Below are positions 50,396-64,000 of a stretch of DNA of 64,000 nt, in pieces. The notes beneath the pieces are model-generated. The model was not told the origin of the DNA, made no database searches, and saw only the letters and a program-made list of their open reading frames with translations. The DNA is taken from assembly GCA_023846275.1 (NCBI GenBank), contig JAIUJO010000289.1:186001-250000 (forward strand), written 5' to 3'. The position numbers and the translations under genes are program-made. The stretch comes from Vanilla planifolia (lineage: Eukaryota > Streptophyta > Magnoliopsida > Asparagales > Orchidaceae). The stretch's first letter is position 1, and each line of letters opens with the position of its first letter.

Positions 50396-53300
50396 CACAC
50401 ACACACATGCACATGCATACACAAATGCATGCATGCACACAAGAGTGCACATGAACAAACATATAGGAACACCCAAACCAACACACATGCACACACTTAC
50501 ACAGATGCACACACACATACACACACACACACTCATGCAGTCACACATGCAGATACACACACACAAATGCATGTACACATACTTGCATGCATACACACAT
50601 AGATGCTCACACACATACAAATGCTTCCACACATGCACACATGCACACATGCAACCACATGCAGAAGCACACACACAGACACACAAACACATGCACATTC
50701 ACACACATGCAGACACATGCACACACAAGTAATAACATACACCCACACACACCCTCACATGGACACACATGTAGTTACACACACACACACGAAAATAAAT
50801 GCATAGACACACATGCCTACAATCACACGTAAGTGAAAACACACTTGTACACACACATGTGCACAAACACATTCCCACACACATGCAACATTCATGCTCT
50901 CTTGAATGCACACATCTAAAACTACACGTGCATAGACACATATACAAATGCATATGCATGCATACAAAAACACACACTCACTCAAGAATGCATACATGCA
51001 TAGATGTAAATACACAATCACATCACAAACACAACACATTCACATACACGTGCATGCACACACAAGCACACACATGCACATGAACACAAACACATGCATG
51101 AACATGCATGCACTCACACATATGCACAAAAACATGCACATGTAGGCACACATATTTACACACACACACACACATGAATGCATGCACACACGTGCTCACA
51201 TGCACATTCATGCTCAAGTACATGCCTAAACACACACACATATGTGTGCACACACATGCACAAGCACACAAACACACATACACACACACATGTGTGAACA
51301 AGCACATACACACATAGGCACATGTGCACACATGCACATACACACACATGCAAGCAAATGTTCATGCATAAATACATACACATAGACACATGCATAGACA
51401 TGTACACATGCACACAAACACATAAGTAAACATTCAAACACATAAATGCACCCCACACATATGCTCACACTTGGACACACACATACACACGCACATAGAC
51501 ATACACAAGCACATGCACATATACAGACAAAAACATACATAGGTGGACATGCACACACACATAAACATTCTCACATGTAAAATACTGTATGGGCACAGAC
51601 ATACATGCACACACACACATCCCAACACATAGGCATACATTTGCACACACATGAGCTCACACATATGTACAAATGGTCACACATGCAAACACACACAAGC
51701 AGACAAATGCACACACATACACTGACACATGCAAGGATGCATGCCCAAACACTCATATGCACAAGCACACATAGACATGCACTCACAGAAATGCACATGC
51801 ACACATAAACATGCACAATAGCATCCATACACACACATGCACACACACATGCATACACATACAGATGCACACAAGCACATATACACTCATACACGTGCAA
51901 GCTCACATGCATAAACATATAAGCACCCATGCAAATAGACATGTGTGCACACATACAAACAAATGTAGAGACGTATATGCACGCACATAAGCACTCATAC
52001 CCACACATGCATAAATAGGCACACGTAGACCCACAAACATATGCTTGTGCAAACCCACACTAAAACACCCATGCATATATGCATGCACACCTAAAAACAA
52101 ACATACACATGCACACAAATACTAATGCCTATACACATAAGAAAACATGCACACACACACAAGCACACATGCACACCCACACATGCACATGGAAACACAT
52201 GCATTCACACACACACACAAACACAAAAGTGCATTTCCTCACACAACCATATACAAACGAAAGCATACATATGCAATGTAGATAGTCACACACACACACT
52301 TGCACACACACACACACACACATGCACATATAAACATGCACACACACACATATGAACACTTGCCCACCTATACACACACACTCATAGTCACTCAGACACA
52401 TACATGCACACACAAACATGCATGCATAGGTAAACATGCACCTACCTATGGAAACACAAGCACACATGCATGCACGCACACACACAGCCTCATATGCAGA
52501 CACACACAAGCATAAATATATACATGCACACACATACACACACAAAAATACCTACACATGCATGCACTGATGCACACAAGAAGACATGTGCAAACAAAAA
52601 TAGAAACATTTACGCACACACGCAAATATTAACACATATGTGCATGTAAACATAGACAAACATGCACATGTACACTAACATAATAACACACACATGCCTT
52701 CATACACACGTACACACACAATTGTACAATCACACACATATGCATGCATACTCTTATATGTATATATTCATATACACATATATGCACTCATGCATGCACA
52801 CACACACACACACACATACATGAAAACACATGCTCACTTGCATGTACAAGCATGCACACACATGCACAAGCACACTCATGCACACACAGACATGTGCATT
52901 GGCACAAGGACGTTAAGGCACGCACATGCACACATGCACACCCGCATGCATGCATGCACTCATGAACACATACAGATGCACATACATTTGCATATGCACG
53001 TGTAAGCACACACACACACACTCATCGATACGCATAATCACATGCGCACATGGACATGCACATATGAATGAACACATGCACACATACATTCAGACACACA
53101 CACGTACACTCATATGTACACATGCATACACACACATACTGTCACATGCATGCACACATGTACACACTTACTCACATGCATGCACCTAGCACACACATAT
53201 ACACACACATGCAAAAGCATGCATGTACACACATGAATGCATGCATGAACACACATGCAAAGAAACTTATCATCATATAAACACATGTGCATGTGTATAC

Positions 53301-56300
53301 ACCCATATGCACATCCATAAACACAAGCATGCATGCATGGAAATAGGATCAAACACACACCTACACACATAAACACAAACACACCACTGCACACACACAC
53401 ACACATGTGCATATGTCTACACAGACCCACATGCACATACACATGCACACACATACCAACACAAACACCCCCATGCACATATGCATGCACACAAGCACCT
53501 ATAAACGCATACATACATGTGCACACACACTTAAGCCCAAACACATATGCACATGCTCACACACAAACGCAAGCTTACACATGTGATAAACTTGTACACA
53601 TATACATGGGCACAGGCATACACATGCACACACATAAATGAAGACACACACATGAACAAGTTGACACAAATGCACTCATTGCTACACACAAACGCATACG
53701 AACACATGCACACACACTTAAACATAGACATGTATTAACACACAAATGTACTTGTTTGCACACACACATACACACACAAACTTGCATGCTCACACTAACC
53801 TACACATGCACCAATAAACACATCACCATGCACATATGGACACATAAACACATGCATGCATTTGCACACAAACCAAAAAACATAGACACGTGCACACACA
53901 CGTAGATGCATGTAGGAGCACATAATCACACGTACATAGATTAAGCATGCATACAGAAATGCACAAATATGCACATAGCACACACGCATGCACATACACA
54001 AGCACACTTATGCACCCACACAGAAAAACACATGCACACAGGCCCATGCACTTATGTACACAAACACACATATGCATGCAAGAATGTAGATGCACACACG
54101 CTCACACACACACATCAACACACATACATGCCCATAGGCATAGATACAAAAACATGCATGTATACACACAAGCACACACACACACACATGTATACACATA
54201 TATAGATATATATGCATGCATGAAAACACACACATAGACAAATGCACACACATGCACACACAAGTACACAGAGTTGTACACACACCGAGATAAACACACA
54301 TGAACTTACACACACTTGCACATACAAACACATGCATGCGCACACTCACACACATTCTTATGCACAGTCATTCACGCACTCATAGACATTCCCATGCACA
54401 CTCATTCACACACACCTACACACATGTATGCACACAAACATGTCTACACAAACATGTACACACAAACACACATAGACACATCCCTACATGCACACACATA
54501 CATGCAAACACACACAAACAGACACATGCACACAAACTAAACACATGCACGGACACACACACACACACATAAATTCACACGCACATGAATGCACACAAAG
54601 ACATGCACAAGCACATAAATAGATGCACATGCACACCCCACACATTCACACAAGCACACACACACACACACTCACATGCACACAAAATCACATAAACACA
54701 CACACACACACACTTACGTACATAAAAATTTGCAAGTGGACACAAAAACATGCACACAGACACACATATACACTCACATGTGCCTGTACTAGCACACGCA
54801 CATGTGTACACACACACACACATGCATGCACACATACACACACACCACACATATGTATTTAGCCACACACAAATGCACCCATGTATACATGCACACACAC
54901 ACACACTTGTAGACATACATGCTCAATCACACACATGCACACACATATGCACTCACATGCATACACTCACTCATATATAAGCATGCTTGTGCACATGCAC
55001 ACACAGAGACAAACACTCACACAAGTATGTAAGCATACACTCACATGCAAACACCCCACCATACATGCGTGAATGAGAACACATAAGTTACGCACGTACA
55101 CATGCACACCTTCACATGTACTCGCAAATGCACATGCACACAAACACAAAAATATAAAGGTACACAAATGCATGTGCAAAAAAGCATACACACACACATG
55201 AATAAACATGCACAAGCATGCACATGCAAAGACAGACACAAACACACATGAACATATGCACACACACACACATAGGCATAGTCATACATATGCACAACCA
55301 ACCTACACACACATATACACACATGATACACAAACACATAAACACTCTCCCACACATGCACATGCACTAGTGCATAAACATACACCCATATGCACATATT
55401 CATCCACTTACGCGGGCACACATGCACACATGCACACATGGATATTCACACATGGACACATGCACATGCACACACACACACAGACATGCACAAACATGAT
55501 CACGTGCCCACAGGCACACGCATGCATCAACAACCACAAGAACACATACATACACATATACATGCACGCACACAAGCACACATCTACACAAATATACTCA
55601 AACATATACACACACACACATGCACATAAACATGGATGCACTCACACACTTAGACACCTATGTTTACCCTCAAACACACATGTACACACTCAACCATACT
55701 CACACATACATGGACAAACACTTGGACAAGCACATACACACATATACACAGAGGTGCACACACATGTGCACCCACATGTGTGCACACAAATGTATACACA
55801 CAGATGCATGGGCACGCGCACATGCACACTCAATCAATAAGCACACTCATCTACATGCATGTGCACACTTAGATGTACTCAAACACGTACACATGCACAG
55901 GCACATGTACATACACACATACACACATACACATATGCACACACAATAGCATGCACATGCACATCCATGCAAGCATAGAAGCATGCATGTGCACACACAT
56001 GCACACATATGCATGAACACACAAACAAATGCATGAGCATGTAAATGCACACATGCATGACTGCATTGTCATTTACACATCTATGTATGGTCATAAATAC
56101 AAAAACATGCACACACACACACACACACATAGATGTTAAAGCACACACGCATGTACCTACAAACTCACACAAGTAGATATGCACACACACACACACATGG
56201 GCATGCACACAAACACTTGTACAAAAGTGCATGCATGCACACACATGCACACTTGCACAAATGCATGCACACACACACACTCACAAGCACTCAAACTCAT

Positions 56301-58414
56301 ACATGTACACAAACATACACATACACCAATTAGCATGCACACATAAACAAACAAACACATGTATATGCAAATACACACATAAAAGGACATATATATGCAT
56401 AAATGTTTGCAAACACAAACCAACATGCACTCACACACAGGCACATGCATACACAAAAATGTGCACACATAAACATGCACACATGCACACACACACACAT
56501 GTACAAACACATGCATGCATACACATGCACACTCACACAAACATACAAAGATGCACACACACAGAGAGTCACCAATACACACATATATGTGACAACATGC
56601 ACACACACACACACATGCACATAGACACTCAGTCATGAGCACAAACACACACATAAATATTCACATGCATCTACACACGCTCACAAACCCACAAATAGAC
56701 CCCCACACACTCACACACACATACATATGCTCACATATCCACCCACTCACACACACACACACATGGACACGCATAGATTTATACACATACACACACATAA
56801 ACATGCATAATTACACACATACATAGTCAAACACATGCACATGCAACACATACTACACACACATGCATGCACACGTGCTGACAAATGCATACACATGTAC
56901 ATATGCACAAAGGCACATGTGGGCACACACATTTACACATAGAATTGCAATCATGCATACACACACTCACACTCATGCATGCACAAAGATTTGCATACAC
57001 ACACATGTATACTAATGCATAAACACATGCAGGAAAACATGCATAAGAGAATGAACAAATGCATGCACTCTTGGAACAACACACATACACACATGTGCAC
57101 CCAAGCAATACACCAACACAAAGGCATGCACATGCAAAAAAATGTGCACACAAATTCACAATAACATGCACACACACTTGCATAAGCAAGCACAAGAAAA
57201 CATAGAGGCACACACATGCATAGACACACACAAGCACACTCATGTACACACGTACATACGCACATGTGCACACATGCACAAACATGCACATGCACATAAA
57301 AACACACACTCACACGTAGAAGTAGACAAGTGTATGCATGTATAGATATGCATATGAACACACACACACACATAATCACAAAGTACATATTTACACACAC
57401 GTAAACACAAAAAGATAAATGCATGTACACACATGCAAACACACACATAAACACAATGCACATATGCACACACACAAATAAACATTCACACATGTACACT
57501 CACACACATGCACATAAACACATACACACTCCCACACACCTACACACACTTATTCATGCATATTGGATCACACAAATGCACAAACTCCCATAGGAGCACC
57601 CATGCATGTAGACACAGAGACACACACATGCAAACATACAAACATAAACAACCAAACATGTACACATACGCATATACACACACACACAATTGGACATACA
57701 TGCACATAAGCAGACACATGCACACACACACATAAACACACAAGAACGCACATGCAGACACACTCAAACATCCATGTAGAGACACATTCAAACACACACA
57801 TGCACATAAACACAAGCAAGCAAGCATACACACAAAGACACATGCATGCATGCACACACTCATGCAAACTAACATTTACACATGCACAGAAACATGTGCA
57901 CACACAAACATTCACACACAGGCACACACATGCATATGCACACACACTCACATACACACAAACACACCCATACACTCACAAACTAGCTTACACACATGCC
58001 TACACAAACAAACATGCACAAAAACATGAATACACACACACACACACTTACATCGTAAACAAATACATATGCATGCTCACTCACGTGCATACATAAACAC
58101 ACAGGCACATGCACGCATACACGTATTCACGTATACACACAAACACAAAAACACATGCATACAAATATTTACTAACACAAAAATGCCTATACACACACAC
58201 ACACAAAGATACACATGAAAATGTACACACATCAGTGCACCCACAAACACACTCACATGTGTGTGCATGTACACACACGTGCACACATCCACACATGTAT
58301 GCACACATACACACACTCACATGAACACACAAACACATGCACATGCCAAAACACACAAATGTATGCACATGCATACACACACACACACCCACACACATAC
58401 AAACACATTTACAT

Positions 58415-59740
58415 ATACACACACATGCACACATGAGCACACACACCCACAACCACATGCCCACAAGCACATGCACAATTAAACACACACAAATAGATGC
58501 ACATGAACACAGACATATAAATTCACACACATGCACACAGACACATAAAACATACATATGCACAACCATACAAAGTCATTAGCACACACATCCAACCACA
58601 CTTGCAACCACAAACATACATGCATTTATTCACACATACACCCATGAACTCACATACACAAACATAAATGTGTGCTCACCCACACACATACACAAACACA
58701 TACACACACACACACATGAGGTCGCATAAACAAATGCATGCACACTGACACACATACACTCACATGCATGCACACTCATAGGCACACACATATGCACATG
58801 CTCACACACATGTACACACACCCACACACACATGGGCACACACATGCACATGTACAAGCATATGTACACACACATATGTATACACATGCACACAAAAATA
58901 TATGCACATGCAAAATCACATAGAAAACATACAGACAAGCACACACATCCACACAAGCATATGCACACACACAAGCACATGTGCATGCACAAAAGCACAA
59001 ACCCATACAAGCACACACATCCTTATACACACAAGTATAGATCTGACAATGGACACACATACACATGCATATGAACACATATCCATAACCACACTTGCAC
59101 ACACACACATACACAAATAGATATGCACACAACACACATACATATATACACACATACACAAATTCAAATAGGCACACTTCCACACACACATTCATATATG
59201 CTAGCAGCACACCCAAAAACTGACACATGCACATCCATGCGAACACATGCATACACACACACACAAACACATGCATGCACACAGCCATGTGCATGTAGAC
59301 AAAAACAAAAACATATGCACATGCATCCGAACACAAATGCACACACACTCATGTGCACAAGTACATACACATACACTTATTTGCACTTGCACACACACAC
59401 ATGCACACATACATGCACTCATAGCCATGCACACACACACACACATACACAAGCACACTCACCCATGCATACACACACATGCACATCACATATAAACAGA
59501 CATTTCTACACACATACACACGCTCACACAGACACACACACACTAAAACATGCATGCACAAATGTGCACATGTGAACACGCATAACACAACACATGCGTG
59601 TGCATGCACATGTGTACACATAGTAGCACTAAGAAACCCCTCCACAGACACACATGTGCATACACACTCACGTCCAAACACATAAGCACATAGCCACAGA
59701 TGCATATGTACAAACACACACACATGCTCCAAAACACACA
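58415..59740 (-). repeat. Inverted repeat, right arm
   Basis: The reverse complement of this segment is collinear with 36,290-37,582 across at least five distinctive blocks (see left arm). Substitutions and indels are common, so the two arms are diverged copies and not a recent palindrome. On its low-coordinate side the array continues past the point where the left arm is cut, so this arm keeps sequence that the left copy has lost. Confidence 0.88.
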
Positions 59741-62700
59741 CACATACAGGTACTCGCACACATACTCACCCATTGAAACAAAATGGACATAGAAATACGC
59801 ACATGAAAACATGCAAATCGACATAAGCATACACACATACACATGCACATACACACACACATGCATATGCACACACACACACATGTGTGCATGTACACAC
59901 TCGCATGCTCACATACACCTACTAACATGTGCACACACACATACATAGTTACACACATACAGACATGTAGTTATACACACACACACATGCACATAGCTAC
60001 ACATGCACAAACACACACAAAAATATGCATACACATGCAAACACTCACACATGCATACATACAGCAGATCCATGAATGCATGCCCACACACAGTTTCACA
60101 CACGTGCATAACTATGCACAAATATGCACACATTAACACATGTATCTTCACTTGTACACACACATAAGTACTCACACACATGCACACAAAAAGGTGCACA
60201 CACATGAGTAAAAAAATGAACACACATACAAACACATATAAATACACATACATGGACACACATATACACACAAATGCACATATACATATGCATTAGTGCA
60301 CTCATGCACACACACATGCACATGCACAAGCATTCACAAATGCACAAATGCACACAATGCACATGCAAAGGGACATGCACACACACAAAAACACATGTAC
60401 ATGAACACATATGCACATGCACATACACACACCCACAATCACACATGCACACTCATTCATAGGCACGTGCACCCAAAAATATGATTATGTAAAAATGAAC
60501 ATATACACAAATGCATATATTTGTACACACACACATGCACCCTAATACATTGGCACACACAGATACACAAGGATAGGTGCACATGCACACACACACACAT
60601 GCATGCATGCAAAGGCATACATAGATTCGCACAAATATGCACTCACACAATCACAGCCACACGCACATAGACACACACATGCACACAACCAAATACCACT
60701 TAACACATACACATGCACAAGCACTCGCACAAAAACATAAGCACATACGCCATGCACGTAGATGCATGCATAAACACACACATGCACATACCCTTGCACT
60801 CACATGCACATATGTGCACATGCATGCAAATACATGCACACGAACACACACACGTACACATACACACACATAGACACATGCATAAACATAGATGTACATG
60901 CACACATGTCAAAACACATACCCATACATGCATATACACACACACACAAACACATACTCTTATACACACAGTAACAAGAACACACACACATGCATGAATA
61001 CACACACATACACTCCTGTGCATACCCACTTACTCACATGCACATGCACACAAACACACACTCGCACATCCACATGTACATAAACACATATATGCACAGA
61101 CATACACACAAACACACAAACACACACACATACACATGCATGAACATGCACACAGGTACATACACATGCACATTTCCATAGACACATAGACATGTATAAA
61201 CACTCTTAGACACACATGCATATACACACACATACACACAAAGATGCTTACACACCCTTGTATGCATGCACACATAAGTACACACACACACAAACACAGG
61301 CACACAAAGACACATGGATAGAAACACAAAAATAAACATACACAAATAAAAGAAGTTGGAACTCACACTGATATAGATAGACATGTGCACATAGGTCCAT
61401 GCATACTTGTACATGCACAACCACACACACTCACCTAGATGCACACACATACATGCACAAGCACACACACATGCATATAAAAACATGCTCACACATGCAC
61501 ACACATGAATAGGTATACACACTCATGCATGCACATAAATGCACACACATATGCACACATATGTACATAAAAGCACATGCACAAATATGCACATACACAC
61601 ATGCACACACACACACGCACACACACATACACACATATGGACACAAACATGCTTGTGCATACAAACCCACGTGAGTGCACCAAAATGCATGCATACAAGT
61701 AGAGACATAAGCACACAACATACACATGCACAGAACTATATGCTCACACTTAAAAACATGTACACATATGCACATGTGCACACATACACAAACCCACCCA
61801 CTAACCCACACACACATTTACATGCATGCTTGCACAAATGCACAACATGCACACACATGCAACCACACACACAAGAACACATGCACACATGCACACATAG
61901 GCATGCATATGCACATGCACGCACACACACAGACATTCACTCATAAATACATGCATATGTGCCCATGTACACACATGCACATGCACGTGTACACACATGC
62001 ACATGTGCATTCAGGCAAAGATGCAACCATGCATAAGCACATGCATAGGCATAGGAAAACACTCACACAAGTTACACAAAAACATAAGTACAAATGTGTA
62101 CACATATTTATAGACACACACACATGTGCATAAGCTTCCAAACAAGCACACAAAAACACACACACATATAAACATAAAACATGCATACACACACTTGTAC
62201 ACATGAATGCACACATAATCACATGTGTGTGCATGTAAATATATAGAAACACATGCACAAACACACACAAACATAAGCACATGCACACATATATGCACAT
62301 GTACACACATACACATATATATGTAAGAACAACACATGCATGCATATAGGCACACATCCATACATGTAGAAACAAGCACATATGTATGCACACACACACA
62401 CACACAAATTTGCACTTGCAGACAAACACATGTGCACAAGTTCACACATATAGATACGTACACACATGTGCATGCATACACACAAATGTACAAACTCTTA
62501 CACATGTACACACACATGCACACCCACACATGCATGCACACATATACAATCGCCAACAAACATGTGCACAACTACAGACATGCACAAAAGCATGCACATA
62601 CATGCATAGGTGCACACACACACATGCAGACATGTACATGCACATGTATACACACAAACACTTACACACATGCACACACACACACACCTAAATCAATGCA

Positions 62701-64000
62701 CATAAACTCTCATATGGACATATGCACAAATGCATGCATGAACACATACACACATAGCCACTACCGTGCATGCATAAGTGCTTAATTAGCATAAATATGC
62801 ACATAAAAACATACACATGCATATGCACACCTATGCTTGAATGCACATGCATGCACACAAATTCAAGCACATGCTCACACCCACCCACACACATGCAAAC
62901 AACAATCACATGCACCTAGTAAAAAGACATCACACAAATGTGCACACATGAATAGACAAATGCACACATGAGCACACACACCCACACACTTGCATGTAAA
63001 CATATGCATATTAAAACATGAACATACGCACCAACACACGTGCTTACATACATGCAAACATGAATGCATCCACATGCACATGCATAAGCACATGATCATA
63101 GAGATGCATACACATTTACGACAACAAACACACATATGCACACACACCCACATGCATACAAGCACTCACACACAAATGTATGTACAAACACATACACAAT
63201 TGCTCATGCACACATGCAATCATACACACACCCACACATAAATATACACACATTCAAATGCAAAAACAAGTAAATAGACACACACATACATGCACAGACA
63301 ACCACACACATATATACAAATGCACACAAATGTTGACACACACACGCACATGCACATGCACATATATGTACAAAGACATGCATGTAAGCACAAACATATG
63401 CACATGCAAATCCATAGGTGCATATCCACACACACAAGAAATATGTATGCACACACACGTATATAGGTAGATGTACACACACATATGTACACACACATGC
63501 ATACACATGCACACGTGCATCCTCACACATGTACAAGGGCACAATCACTCGCACACACACATACTCGCACATGCACTACCACATAGCCATGCATGCCAAC
63601 ACATGCGCACACATGCACATGCATGCACATGCACACATGTATGCAAGCATTTACATATGCACACAAAAATAAAAGACCAAAGGAACACAAACAAGAATAC
63701 ACACATGCATGCACACACATATGCATAGTTACCAAAACATGCACACACACACACACGCACACACAAGCATGCACCAATGCACAAGCACATATGCCCACAT
63801 ATATTGATACATATGCCCACACATGCACACACACACACACACTCATGCATGTGCACATACACACATAAACATGCACAAGCTTACAAAGACATGTGAAAAC
63901 ATTCACACATATAGACATGTATACACACACAAATGCACACACACACACACATGCAGAAACACTTGCATATGTACACACACATGTAGACCCATAGATGCAT

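Larger units (their letters stand above)
46601..64000 (-). repeat. CA/CATG-rich degenerate array, right block (TG on minus strand)
   Basis: The word set is the complement of the left array: CA, CATG, CATA, CAAA, CATAG. No gene, TE or RNA gene is visible over 17.4 kb. It begins directly against truncated integrase sequence at 46,601 and runs off the window. It contains the right arm of the inverted repeat (58,415-59,740) and small tandem duplications at 49,530 and 50,344. His/Thr-rich frames on + and Cys/Val-rich frames on - are artefacts of the repeat. Confidence 0.95.

Noticed and set aside
37583..58415. Recent perfect palindrome or hairpin assembly artefact
   Set aside because: The inverted arms carry many substitutions and indels, and the sequence between them is not symmetrical, so simple fold-back misassembly is unlikely.
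46601..64000. His/Thr-rich (+) and Cys/Val-rich (-) frames resembling histidine-rich proteins
   Set aside because: Same composition artefact in the CA array.
1..64000. Telomeric or CRISPR-type repeat
   Set aside because: No TTTAGGG-type units, no regular repeat-spacer spacing, and the composition fits neither.
1..64000. Origin of the array by deamination of methylated CpG
   Set aside because: Deamination would give TG and CA equally on each strand. The strong single-strand bias over tens of kilobases does not fit.

Overview
This is eukaryotic, almost certainly flowering-plant, nuclear DNA from a repeat-dominated region. The evidence is plant-type Ty1/copia retrotransposon sequence (an initiator-tRNA-Met primer site, a WYLDNGCSGH protease box, a YVDN reverse transcriptase box, an integrase core and an RNase H tail), a plant-style solo LTR, and no bacterial gene structure. 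The species cannot be told from sequence alone. I found no intact cellular gene, rRNA, tRNA or CRISPR array.

Layout. (1) 1-37,582 is an almost unbroken array on the + strand of TG dinucleotides interrupted by CATG, TATG, TTTG and CTATG words. It carries one clean insertion, a roughly 1.05 kb solo LTR at 12,836-13,889. (2) 37,583-46,600 is an AT-rich core built of broken Ty1/copia elements. A minus-strand pol-3'LTR fragment fills 37,583 to about 40,800. A plus-strand 5'LTR-PBS-gag-protease-integrase-start fragment runs from about 43,560 to 46,600. An isolated 1.2 kb CA block (41,296-42,510) sits between them. (3) 46,601-64,000 is the same kind of array with opposite strand polarity (CA on the + strand).

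The arrays have internal structure despite their low complexity. A unit of about 1.85 kb is present at 11.64-14.52 kb (interrupted by the solo LTR) and 14.53-16.35 kb, and part of it recurs at 24.3-25.55 kb. A segment of about 6.6 kb at 15.1-21.8 kb recurs in direct orientation at 24.3-30.8 kb, offset by about 9.0-9.2 kb. The last 1.3 kb of the left array (36.29-37.58 kb) recurs inverted at 58.42-59.74 kb in the right array. The polarity switch is therefore, at least in part, a true inverted duplication and not merely similar composition. Small tandem duplications (18, 26, 28, 44, 60 and about 130 bp) are scattered through the arrays.

The hundreds of open frames in the arrays (Cys/Val/Met-rich on the TG strand, His/Thr-rich on the CA strand) are by-products of the repeat and are not genes. 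The only former coding sequence is retroelement gag and pol, all of it broken by stops, frameshifts and altered catalytic residues.
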